Positions 19,201-31,653 of a stretch of DNA of 64,000 bases are shown piece by piece. Source of the DNA: Aureimonas pseudogalii (lineage in GTDB: Bacteria; Pseudomonadota; Alphaproteobacteria; Rhizobiales; Rhizobiaceae). Under the pieces are notes generated by a model that was not told the DNA's origin, made no database searches, and saw nothing but the letters and a program-made list of their open reading frames with translations. The translations under genes and the position numbers were made by a program. Position 1 is the stretch's first letter, and each line of letters starts with the position of its first letter. The DNA is taken from positions 434,001 to 498,000 of the forward strand of contig NZ_JACIEK010000001.1 of NCBI RefSeq assembly GCF_014196835.1. The letters run 5' to 3'.

Positions 19201-21673
19201 TCCCGTGGCGCTCGCCAACGGCTTCGTCGCGGGGCTAGACGCCGAGGGCACGATCAGCGGCACCGCGAACGCGGTGGGTTCGCTCACCAACCCAGCCGTC
19301 ACCTTCGACATCGCGGGCTCCGGCATCACCGCGGCCGAAGTGCGCCGCGCCGGCGTCGCGCCGCTGACGCTCGATCTCTCGGGCGTCTATCGCGGCGGCA
19401 CCGCCCGGCTGGAGACGGCGCGGGTCGACGTCGGCACGGGCCGAATCGAGGCGACGGGCAGCGTCGGCCGCGACCTGAACCTCCAGCTCGCGATCGTCGA
19501 TCTTCCCGCCGCGCTTGCCAACGGCGCACGGCCGGGGCTCGGCGCCTCGGGTGTGATCAACGGCACCGCCATCGCCACCGGCTCGATCAGCAACCCGAAC
19601 GCCGAGTTCCAGCTGACGGCGCGCGACCTCACCGCCGCGCCGTTGCGCCAGGCCGGCCTGGAGCCTGCAGCCCTCGACCTCGCCGGCGCCTATGGCGACG
19701 GCACGGCCCGTCTCGACAGGGCGCGGATCGACGTCGGGAACGGTTCGCTCGACGCCACCGGCACGGTGGGGCGCACGCTCGACCTGCGCGTCGCGCTCGA
19801 CGGGCTTCCCCTCGCCCTCGCCAATGCCGTGCGGCCCGATCTCGACGCGCGCGGAACGCTGTCGGGCACGGCGAGCGCCACGGGCTCGATCTCCGATCCC
19901 GCGGCGAGCTTCGACCTGCGCGCAACCGACGTCTCGGTGGCGCAGACCCGCGCGGCCGGCGCCCCGTCGATCGACGCCGTTGCCGCCGGCCGGTACGCGG
20001 CCGGCACTGCCGAGATCCAGACCGCCCGGATCGATCTCGGCTCCGGTTCGGTCAGCGCCACCGGCAGCGTCGGCCAGCGGCTCGACCTCGCGGTGACGCT
20101 CGACAATGTCCCCGCCTCGCTCGCCAACGCGGCGGCGCCTGGCATCGCGCCCACGGGCACGCTGAACGGCACGGTGCGCGCCGGCGGCACGATCGCCCAG
20201 CCAAACGTCGACTACGATCTCCGCGTCGGCGCCCTCACCCTGCAGCAGACGCGCGACGCCGGCGTCGGCCCGCTCGATATCGCCGCGCGCGGCACCTTCG
20301 CCGACAATCGCGTCACGCTGGATTCGCAGCTCACCGGCTCGGGCCTCGCCTTCACCGCCGCGGGCTCCGTCGCCCTCGCCGGCCCGACCTTCGACCTGCG
20401 CCTCGACGGCACGGCGCCGCTCTCCCTCGCCAACCGCATCCTCGCCGAGAACGGCCGCTCGGTGCAGGGCACGGCGCGCGTCAACGCCGCGATCACCGGC
20501 ACGCCTTCCAGCCCCAACGTCGTCGGCACCGTCTCCACCGCCGGCGCGAGCTTCACCGATACCGGCGCCAACCTGTCGCTGCGCAACATCAACGCCGACA
20601 TCGCGCTCAGCGGCACCACCGCGACGCTGCAGCGCGTCACCGCGGAGTTCGCGGCCGGCGGCACGCTGTCGGTCGGCGGCACGATCGGGCTCGGCGCAGG
20701 TTTCCCCGCGAACCTGACGATCCAGGTGAACCAGGGCCGCTACGCCGACGGCGAGCTGGTGTCGATCCGTCTCGACGCCGGGCTGACGCTGACCGGGCCG
20801 CTCACCGGCGACGCCGTCCTGGCGGGCACGATCAATGCCTCCGAGATCAACATCCTCGTTCCCGACAACCTGCCGACCTCACTCGCCCGCATCGACCTCG
20901 AACGGCGCAACGCACCGGCCGCGGTGCTTCAGCAGATCCGCGAGATCGACCCGAACGCCGGCAAGGCGGGCACCTCGCCGCGCGGCGGCATCCGCCTCGA
21001 CGTGACGCTGAACGCCCCCAACCGCGTCTTCGTGCGCGGTCGCGGACTCGACCTCGAGCTCGGCGGCACCATCCGCATCACCGGCCCCGTCTCCAATCTC
21101 GGCATCGATGGCGGGTTCGAGTTGCAGCGCGGGCGCTTCCAGCTCCTGTCGCGCCGACTCGACTTCGAGCGGGCTTCGCTCACCTTCGACGGCAATCTGG
21201 TTCCGACGCTGGATCTGCTCGCGACGTCCGACACCGGTGAGGTCACCGTCAACATCGCCATCACCGGACCGGCGACGAACCCGGCCTTCAACTTCTCCTC
21301 CTCCCCTGCCCTGCCGCAGGACGAGGTTCTGGCGCGCCTGATCTTCGGCCAGGGCACGGCCGATCTCTCGCCGCTGCAGATCGCCCAGCTCGCGTCCGCC
21401 GCGGCGCAGCTCGCAGGCGTCGGGGGGTCCACCAACCTCCTCGACAACCTACGCTCGCAGCTTGGCGTCGACGATCTCGACATCCGCACCAATGCCGACG
21501 GGCAGACGGCGGTGGGTGTCGGGCGTTACCTCAACGACAACACCTATGTCGGCGTCGATTCCACCGGGCGCGTCGCCATCGACCTCGACCTCGGCGCCAA
21601 CGTGAAGGCGCGCGGTGCGGTCACGGCGGGTGGCGGCGGCGAGGTCGGCATTTTCTACGAGCGGGAATACTGA
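16286..21673 (+). CDS. tamB: TamB, translocation and assembly module inner-membrane protein
   Basis: This 1795-residue protein is a TamB / AsmA-like bridge across the periplasm. A single N-terminal hydrophobic anchor (about residues 8-30) is followed by a very long beta-rich repetitive region. The C-terminal DUF490 domain contains QLRG-like LELGGTIRITGP, the LQRGRFQLLSRRLDFERASLTFDGN stretch and the final EVGIFYEREY. Such proteins form a hydrophobic groove that conducts lipids or supports outer-membrane protein assembly with TamA. It overlaps tamA by one base. Residues of the middle part (18890-20404) form five exact 101-residue repeats. Its length exceeds that of E. coli TamB (about 1260 residues), which those repeats help explain. 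Confidence 0.88.
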   Translation: MIMRALAPLAARLRLVLIMALALPAILAAQPARAQFLAGQLESLLSTDERIVKIEGLSGALSGNVRIEQLTVADRDGVWLTARDLALDWSPLALVRKTVSIDNLAAAQIMLDRLPRASTAPADESAGGFSLPSITARVGRIAIAEFVLGEAVAGVPARLSAEASLNLAPDPAQLDANARVQRLDQPGEVSLRLGFQPDANRLEIAVNASEPAGGLVANLLKLPGAPPVTLAVTGSGPFDDFAANGTLDLGTERAATLQANVRNGTEGRRVEASLTALSAPFVPQAYLGVVGENLALDANVLLRSDGVVAIDTGRLVSGALQVTAAGTLDRSGSANDLQVTLRTDAGNPVALSFGSAGSQTALELSSLDATLKGAFAAAALDVSAAARTAGFEDYVLNDVTANAVSSAFDLNNLAGPLTLVARARNATVANTATGRAQLVASRVLEGPIALDAAGALTADGITFDTARLTTGAAELSLAGQAALNFSTFQLQIDSAFETAALEPHAEPYVGTRVRIAGNARRGSDGSLGVENLVVDGDALDIGGSASLTGETIAAAITGQLNQAAIAQSGLDGSASFTLNASGTTSAPMIDLTASASDLLVAGRSLNDLNARIQGTFAPDAPSGTIAVGGTYNGAPLALTADLASEGGQRLLRNLLLRQGENRIEGQLALDDENRPSGNLRIAVPNAATLLALAGQTGSGDLSGTLNFAVGNGGTPVADVALRSNGLTLGTNELSDAAIDLRLTDFLARPLAAGTVRAGALRAGTLNAERLDASLATVNQATAVNATVRLNEVPVRLSTDIAFTDAGTVLDLRTLEAAIPDAALSLAEPATITLGSLRTTISPLRLDAAGGSLTVEGSLGERYDLRLALDRFPAAIANPAVSGLAASGTLSGTASLTGLSAAPDADFDLTADALATSQTRAAEIAAVDAALRGRYRDGTATLTAARVDLGTGSIDATGTVGQSLDLALRLTDIPVALANGFVAGLDAEGTISGTANAVGSLTNPAVTFDIAGSGITAAEVRRAGVAPLTLDLSGVYRGGTARLETARVDVGTGRIEATGSVGRDLNLQLAIVDLPAALANGARPGLGASGVINGTAIATGSISNPNAEFQLTARDLTAAPLRQAGLEPAALDLAGAYGDGTARLDRARIDVGNGSLDATGTVGRTLDLRVALDGLPLALANAVRPDLDARGTLSGTASATGSISDPAASFDLRATDVSVAQTRAAGAPSIDAVAAGRYAAGTAEIQTARIDLGSGSVSATGSVGQRLDLAVTLDNVPASLANAAAPGIAPTGTLNGTVRAGGTIAQPNVDYDLRVGALTLQQTRDAGVGPLDIAARGTFADNRVTLDSQLTGSGLAFTAAGSVALAGPTFDLRLDGTAPLSLANRILAENGRSVQGTARVNAAITGTPSSPNVVGTVSTAGASFTDTGANLSLRNINADIALSGTTATLQRVTAEFAAGGTLSVGGTIGLGAGFPANLTIQVNQGRYADGELVSIRLDAGLTLTGPLTGDAVLAGTINASEINILVPDNLPTSLARIDLERRNAPAAVLQQIREIDPNAGKAGTSPRGGIRLDVTLNAPNRVFVRGRGLDLELGGTIRITGPVSNLGIDGGFELQRGRFQLLSRRLDFERASLTFDGNLVPTLDLLATSDTGEVTVNIAITGPATNPAFNFSSSPALPQDEVLARLIFGQGTADLSPLQIAQLASAAAQLAGVGGSTNLLDNLRSQLGVDDLDIRTNADGQTAVGVGRYLNDNTYVGVDSTGRVAIDLDLGANVKARGAVTAGGGGEVGIFYEREY
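18890..20404 (+). repeat. Five in-frame 303-bp (101-codon) tandem repeats within tamB
   Basis: Equivalent codons before a conserved proline recur at 18890, 19193, 19496, 19799 and 20102, exactly 303 bases apart. Each unit carries the same order of motifs: xxxPxALAN, GTxSGTAxAxGS, a strand ending in a GTA(R/E) turn, and GS(I/V)xATGxVGxxLDL. The next unit begins at 20405 but diverges. Unit identity is partial, so the array is old. Confidence 0.85.
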
Positions 21674-21801
21674 CGGTCGCGGCGTCCCGCGCCCGCCTGA
21701 CGCCGCAACGTTTGACGCGCCGCGCCGTTATCGGTCCGTCACAAACGGTCGATGCCCGCCCTTCGGGGGCGACCGGCATCGAGACGGAAAGGAACCGGAC
21801 C

Positions 21802-22029
21802 ATGAGCACCGAGCCCCTCAAGCATGCGACGTTCCACGGCGGGGACGGTCGCAGCTTCGCCTCGCCGCAATCGGTTGTCGACGATACCGGGCTCGATCAC
21901 GACGGCAAGCGGTCGATCCTAGAGGAGTGGAAGCGTCGCGTCGCCGCCGAGAACCGCGAGGACGGCATCGACACGCTCGATCACACGCTCGACCGTGCCA
22001 TCGAGAACCTCGCGGGCCTGCGCACCTGA
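21802..22029 (+). CDS. Small hypothetical protein
   Basis: This 75-residue acidic, soluble protein has no signal peptide, membrane segment or family motif that I recognise. The ATG at 21802 follows AAAGGAACC and was chosen over an in-frame upstream codon because the leader before it is not protein-like. The gene has its own terminator 28 bases after the stop. Codon use resembles its neighbours, and the C-terminal half (from EEWKRRVAAENREDG) should be helical. It stands alone between tamB and pgi on the plus strand. The function is unknown. Confidence 0.7.
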   Translation: MSTEPLKHATFHGGDGRSFASPQSVVDDTGLDHDGKRSILEEWKRRVAAENREDGIDTLDHTLDRAIENLAGLRT

Positions 22030-22057
22030 TCATCCCTCACTGCGCCCTGCGGTCATG

Positions 22058-22090
22058 GCGGGTCGATCCAAACGGATCGGCCCGCTTTTT
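22058..22090 (+). terminator. Rho-independent terminator after the small hypothetical gene
   Basis: The stem GCGGGTCGATCC / GGATCGGCCCGC (12 positions, one G-T pair) with loop AAAC is followed by a run of five T residues. This is a textbook factor-independent terminator. Confidence 0.85.
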
Positions 22091-22218
22091 CGTGTCGGAT
22101 GCCCCGTCCGGTCGCTTCACGGCGGCGTGAGGGCAATTTGGCAACAGTCGGCGTGGTAGATACGTCGACGACGGGTTGGAAACGGCCTCGTCGCGTACCG
22201 ATCCGGGATCCGGCGGTT

Positions 22219-22245
22219 GAGGTTTTGCTTCGCCGCAAAAGCCTC
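22219..22245 (+). promoter_or_regulatory. Hairpin in the region upstream of pgi
   Basis: GAGGTTTTGC pairs with GCAAAAGCCTC with one bulged base and a 6-base loop, about 60 bases before the GTG start of pgi. It could be a leader element affecting message stability or a terminator-like structure. It has no T-run and no match to a riboswitch that I know. Confidence 0.35.
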
Positions 22246-22305
22246 TATCTCTGAACGCTGGTGCGGACGGCTCCTCGCGAGGGGCTTTGAGCGATGGATT
22301 AGGAC

Positions 22306-23958
22306 GTGAACGAGAACAGACCCGTTTCGAGCGACGCCGGCGTCGAAGACCTCAAGAGCCGCGGCGAGACCGCGATCGCCAAGGGCATCCGCTCGCTCTT
22401 CACTGAGAATGCCGATCGCTTCGCCGCCTTCTCGGTGCGCCACGACGACCTCCTCCTCGACTTCTCCAAGACCGCGCTGTCGCGGGACGACCTCGCCGCG
22501 CTCCTCGCCTTCGCCGGGACGGCGCAGGTCGAGGCGCGGCGCGACGCGATGTTCGCGGGCGCGCGGATCAACGCGACCGAAGGGCGCTCGGTGCTGCATG
22601 TCGCGCTGCGCGGGCGGCCCGAGGACGGCTACACCGCCGATGGCGAGACGGTCGGCGACGAGGTCGAATCCGTGCTCGCGGCCATGTCGCGCTTCGCCAA
22701 CGGCATTCGCAACGGCGCCATCCGCGGCGCCACCGGCGAGACCATCACCGACATCGTCAATATCGGCATCGGCGGGTCCGACCTCGGCCCGGTGATGGCG
22801 ACGATCGCCCTCTCCCCCTACCATGACGGCCCGCGCGCGCATTTCGTCTCGAACATCGACGGCGCGCACATGGCCGACACGCTGGCCCGCGTCGATCCCG
22901 CCACCACGCTCTTCGTCGTGGCTTCCAAGACCTTCACCACGATCGAGACGATGACGAACGCGCAGACCGCGCGCCGCTTCGTCGCCGCGGCACTCGGCGA
23001 GGACGCCGTCGGCGCGCATTTCTGTGCGGTCTCCACCGCGCTCGACAAGGTCGACGCCTTCGGCATCGGCGCCGACCGCACCTTCGGCTTCTGGGACTGG
23101 GTCGGCGGTCGCTACTCCGTCTGGTCGGCGATCGGCCTGCCGCTGATGATCGCCATCGGCCCCGACCGCTTCCGCGAGTTCCTCGCCGGCGCGCGCGACA
23201 TGGACCGGCATTTCGCGCAGGCGCCGATCGAGCAGAACCTGCCGATGCTGCTCGGCCTCGTCGGCTGGTGGCACCGCGTCGCGCAAGGCCACCCGACCCG
23301 CGCCGTCATCCCCTACGACCAGCGCCTCGCCCGCCTGCCCGCCTATCTCCAGCAGCTCGACATGGAATCCAACGGCAAGCATGTCGGCCTCGACGGCCGC
23401 CGCGTCGCCGTCACTGGCCCCGTGGTCTGGGGCGAGCCCGGCACCAACGGTCAGCACGCCTTCTTCCAGCTCCTGCACCAGGGCACCGATCTCATCCCGG
23501 TCGAGTTCATCGTCGGCGCCAACGCGCACGAGAGCGATCCGGAGATGCGCATCCACCAGGATCTTCTGCTCGCCAACTGCCTTGCGCAGAGTGAAGCCCT
23601 GATGAAGGGCCGCACGCTGGAAGAAGCCCGGCAGCAGCTCCTCGACGCCGGGCGTTCCGCCGACGAGGCCGAGCGCATCGCGCCACACCGCGAGTTTTCC
23701 GGCGACCGGCCGTCCCTGACCCTCCTCTACCGCCTGCTCGACCCCTTCGCCTTCGGACGGCTCGTGGCGCTCTACGAGCACCGCGTCTTCGTGGAAGCCC
23801 AGCTCTTCGGCATCAACGCCTTCGACCAGTGGGGCGTGGAGCTCGGCAAGGAGTTGGCCACCGGCCTCCTGCCGGTCGTCCAGGGCAAGGAATCCGCCGC
23901 CACCCGAGATTCGTCCACGGCCGGCCTCGTCGCCGCCATCGCTGACATGAGGACCTGA
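22306..23958 (+). CDS. pgi: Glucose-6-phosphate isomerase
   Basis: This 550-residue enzyme interconverts glucose-6-phosphate and fructose-6-phosphate in the cytoplasm. Phosphate-binding [10 protein letters not shown], the [18 protein letters not shown] signature, MESNGKHV and [18 protein letters not shown] are all present, and the length is typical of the long PGI form. The start is a GTG at 22306, preceded by AGGA. It is the first gene of a run with glgP that starts five bases after its stop, which links the hexose-phosphate pool to glycogen metabolism. Transcription likely starts just upstream, after the terminator at 22058-22090. Confidence 0.96.
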   Translation: MNENRPVSSDAGVEDLKSRGETAIAKGIRSLFTENADRFAAFSVRHDDLLLDFSKTALSRDDLAALLAFAGTAQVEARRDAMFAGARINATEGRSVLHVALRGRPEDGYTADGETVGDEVESVLAAMSRFANGIRNGAIRGATGETITDIVNIGIGGSDLGPVMATIALSPYHDGPRAHFVSNIDGAHMADTLARVDPATTLFVVASKTFTTIETMTNAQTARRFVAAALGEDAVGAHFCAVSTALDKVDAFGIGADRTFGFWDWVGGRYSVWSAIGLPLMIAIGPDRFREFLAGARDMDRHFAQAPIEQNLPMLLGLVGWWHRVAQGHPTRAVIPYDQRLARLPAYLQQLDMESNGKHVGLDGRRVAVTGPVVWGEPGTNGQHAFFQLLHQGTDLIPVEFIVGANAHESDPEMRIHQDLLLANCLAQSEALMKGRTLEEARQQLLDAGRSADEAERIAPHREFSGDRPSLTLLYRLLDPFAFGRLVALYEHRVFVEAQLFGINAFDQWGVELGKELATGLLPVVQGKESAATRDSSTAGLVAAIADMRT

Positions 23959-23963
23959 CCCCG

Positions 23964-26459
23964 ATGACCGCATCCAGCCTTGCCGAAACGAGCGCCGCCG
24001 AGCGGACCTTCGCCGAGAAGCCGGCGCCCCGGCTCAACGATGCCGATACCCTGGCGCAGGAAATCGTCGAGAAGCTCACCTATTCCATCGGCAAGTCGGT
24101 GAAGCGCGCGCGCCTTCACGACTGGCTGGAGGCGACGACGCTGGCGGTGCGCGACCGCATCATCGACCATTGGCTCGTTTCCTCGCATGAGACGGCCGAA
24201 ACCGGCGCCAAGCGCGTCTGCTACCTGTCGATGGAGTTCCTCATCGGCCGGCTGCTGCGCGACGCCATCGCCAATCTCGGCCTCACCCAGTCGGTGCGCG
24301 AGGCGCTGGCGCGCTACGACGTCGAGCTGGACCTCGTGGAGCTGCTGGAGCCCGACGCCGCGCTCGGCAATGGCGGTCTCGGGCGTCTGGCCGCCTGCTT
24401 CATGGAGTCGATGGCCTCCACCGGCGTCCCCGGCTTCGGCTACGGCATCCGCTACGTCCACGGCTTCTTCCGGCAGGAAATCGTCGACGGGCGGCAGGTC
24501 GAGCTGCCCGAAACCTGGCTGAAGCACGGCAACCCCTGGGAGTTCGAGCGCCGCGAGAGCGCCTACGAGATCGGCTTCGGCGGCAAGGTGTCGATGCTGG
24601 ACGAGGCCGGCAAGCCGCCGCGCCAGGTCTGGCGCCCGGCCGAGCGCGTTCTCGCCGTCGCCTACGACACGCCGGTGGTGGGCTGGCGCGGCGAGCACGT
24701 CAACACGCTGCGCCTCTGGTCGGCACAGTCGCTCGACCCGATCCTGCTCGACGCGTTCAACGCCGGCGACCACATCGGCGCGCTGCTGGAATCGAACAAG
24801 GCAGAGGCGATCACCCGCGTCCTCTATCCTGCCGACTCGCATCAGGCCGGCCAGGAGCTGCGCCTGCGCCAGGAGTATTTCTTCTCCTCCGCCTCGCTGC
24901 AGGACATCATCCGCCGCCATCTGCGCGAGAACGAGACGCTCTCGAACCTCGCCGACAAGGTCGCCATCCAGCTCAACGACACCCATCCGGCCGTCTCGGT
25001 GGCCGAGCTGATGCGCCTCCTGATGGACGTGCACGGCATGGAGTGGGACGAGGCCTGGACGATCACCCGCGCCACCTTCTCCTACACCAACCACACGCTG
25101 CTGCCCGAGGCGCTGGAGACCTGGCCGATCCATCTCTTCGAGCGCCTGCTGCCGCGCCAGATGCAGATCATCTACGCGATCAACGCGGTGGTGATGCGCG
25201 AGGCGACGCAGGGCCAGGGCTTCGACGATACGACCATCTCGGCGATCTCGCTGATCGACGAGGGCAACGGCCGGCGCGTGCGCATGGGTCAGCTCGCCTT
25301 CGTCGGCAGCCACGCCGTCAACGGCGTCTCGGCCCTCCACACCGAGCTGATGAAGGAGACCGTGTTCCACGACCTCCACAAGCTCTACCCCTCGCGCATC
25401 GAGAACAAGACCAACGGCGTGACCCCGCGCCGCTGGCTCTTCGAGTGCAACACGGGTCTCGCCAGCCTCATCGACGAGACGATCGGACCAGGCTTCCGCG
25501 ACGAGATCGGCGAACTCAAGAAGCTCGACGGCTTCGCGAACGACGCGGCGTTCCGCGAGAAGTTCGCCGCCGTGAAGCGCGCCAACAAGGCCCGGCTCGC
25601 CGCGCTGGTGGAGGAGCGGCTGGCCATCCAGCTCGATCCGAACGCCATCTTCGACATCCAGGTGAAGCGCATCCACGAGTACAAGCGCCAGCTTCTCAAC
25701 ATTCTGGAGACGGTCGCTCTCTACGAGCAGATCCGCTCGCTGCCGCATCTCGACTGGACGCCGCGCGTCAAGATCTTCGCCGGCAAGGCGGCACCCTCCT
25801 ACGTGCAGGCCAAGGAGATCATCCATCTCGCCGGCGACGTGGCGCGGGTGATCAACTCCGACCCCTCGGTGCGCAACCTGCTGAAGGTCGTGTTCATCCC
25901 CAACTACAATGTCAGCCTCGCCGAGATCATCATGCCGGCGGCCGACCTCTCCGAGCAGATCTCCACGGCGGGCCTCGAGGCGTCGGGCACCGGCAACATG
26001 AAGTTCGCGCTGAACGGCGCGCTGACGATCGGCACGCTCGACGGTGCCAATGTCGAGATGCTCGAACATCTGGGCGCCGAGAACATCTTCATCTTCGGGC
26101 TCGATGCCGACGAGGTGGCGCGCATGCGCCGCGAGGGCCACAACGGCCAGAGCGTCATCGACCGTCAGCCGCTCTTGCGCTCGGCGATCGACTCGATCTC
26201 CGCCGGCGTCTTCTGCCAGGAGGAGCCGGGCCGCTACGCCTCGCTGATGAACTCGATCCGCGACCGTGACTGGTGGATGATCGCGGCCGACTTCCGCGCC
26301 TACTGGGACACCCAGCGCCAGCTCGACATGCTCTGGAAGAAGCCCGACGACTGGAACAAGATCGCCGTCCACAACACCGCGCGCATGGCCTGGTTCTCGT
26401 CGGATCGCTCGATTCGCGAATATGCCAAGGACATCTGGCGGGCCGGGCCGGACGCCTGA
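23964..26459 (+). CDS. glgP: Glycogen / alpha-glucan phosphorylase
   Basis: This 831-residue GT35 enzyme releases glucose-1-phosphate from alpha-1,4-glucan ends using phosphate and pyridoxal phosphate. The PLP-lysine signature EASGTGNMKFALNGALTIGT is present near residue 670, as are the N-terminal LGNGGLGRLAACF and the QLNDTHPA motif. Length and order are normal for bacterial GlgP. In other rhizobia the next gene is normally glgB; here the next gene is glgC, 179 bases away. The five-base gap to pgi indicates co-transcription with it. Confidence 0.96.
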   Translation: MTASSLAETSAAERTFAEKPAPRLNDADTLAQEIVEKLTYSIGKSVKRARLHDWLEATTLAVRDRIIDHWLVSSHETAETGAKRVCYLSMEFLIGRLLRDAIANLGLTQSVREALARYDVELDLVELLEPDAALGNGGLGRLAACFMESMASTGVPGFGYGIRYVHGFFRQEIVDGRQVELPETWLKHGNPWEFERRESAYEIGFGGKVSMLDEAGKPPRQVWRPAERVLAVAYDTPVVGWRGEHVNTLRLWSAQSLDPILLDAFNAGDHIGALLESNKAEAITRVLYPADSHQAGQELRLRQEYFFSSASLQDIIRRHLRENETLSNLADKVAIQLNDTHPAVSVAELMRLLMDVHGMEWDEAWTITRATFSYTNHTLLPEALETWPIHLFERLLPRQMQIIYAINAVVMREATQGQGFDDTTISAISLIDEGNGRRVRMGQLAFVGSHAVNGVSALHTELMKETVFHDLHKLYPSRIENKTNGVTPRRWLFECNTGLASLIDETIGPGFRDEIGELKKLDGFANDAAFREKFAAVKRANKARLAALVEERLAIQLDPNAIFDIQVKRIHEYKRQLLNILETVALYEQIRSLPHLDWTPRVKIFAGKAAPSYVQAKEIIHLAGDVARVINSDPSVRNLLKVVFIPNYNVSLAEIIMPAADLSEQISTAGLEASGTGNMKFALNGALTIGTLDGANVEMLEHLGAENIFIFGLDADEVARMRREGHNGQSVIDRQPLLRSAIDSISAGVFCQEEPGRYASLMNSIRDRDWWMIAADFRAYWDTQRQLDMLWKKPDDWNKIAVHNTARMAWFSSDRSIREYAKDIWRAGPDA

Positions 26460-26498
26460 AGGGCCACCCATGCGGGTATCCACGTAAAAAACTGTGGG

Positions 26499-26529
26499 AG
26501 CCGGGTTGTCCCTCTGTGGCAGCCCGGCT
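26499..26529 (+). terminator. Hairpin between glgP and glgC
   Basis: AGCCGGGTTG and CAGCCCGGCT form a 10-bp stem (one G-T pair) with an 11-base loop, starting 40 bases after the glgP stop. The T-run is short. It may end the pgi-glgP message or separate it from glgC. Confidence 0.5.
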
Positions 26530-26638
26530 TTGCGGCGCTATCTTGACGGAACCGGGGCGATAAGACCTTCTCACGAGGTGGCGAACCGGCCGCGCCGGTG
26601 TAGGCGGCGCGGACGCTGAGAGTAGGGGGGAACGATCC

Positions 26639-31579
<4,941 letters not shown>

Positions 31580-31653
31580 CGTTTGAGAGGAAGCGCCGGC
31601 GTCGGGACGACGAGCGCTCCGAAGCGGAATCCCAACGAGGAAGGCCGACGAGC

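Noticed and set aside
18890-20404. Regular repeats suggesting CRISPR or satellite DNA
   Set aside because: Units are 303 bp, in frame and diverged at the DNA level, without identical short repeats and unique spacers; they are protein repeats.
23772-26483. A 903-residue open frame antisense to glgP, and similar ones antisense to ugpB, pgi, pgm and tamB
   Set aside because: High-GC genes leave long open antisense frames. The translations are Arg/Ala/Asp/Gly-rich without motifs, while the other strand has intact, well-known enzymes.
26543-26566. CTTGAC upstream of glgC as a -35 box
   Set aside because: No acceptable -10 lies at proper spacing.
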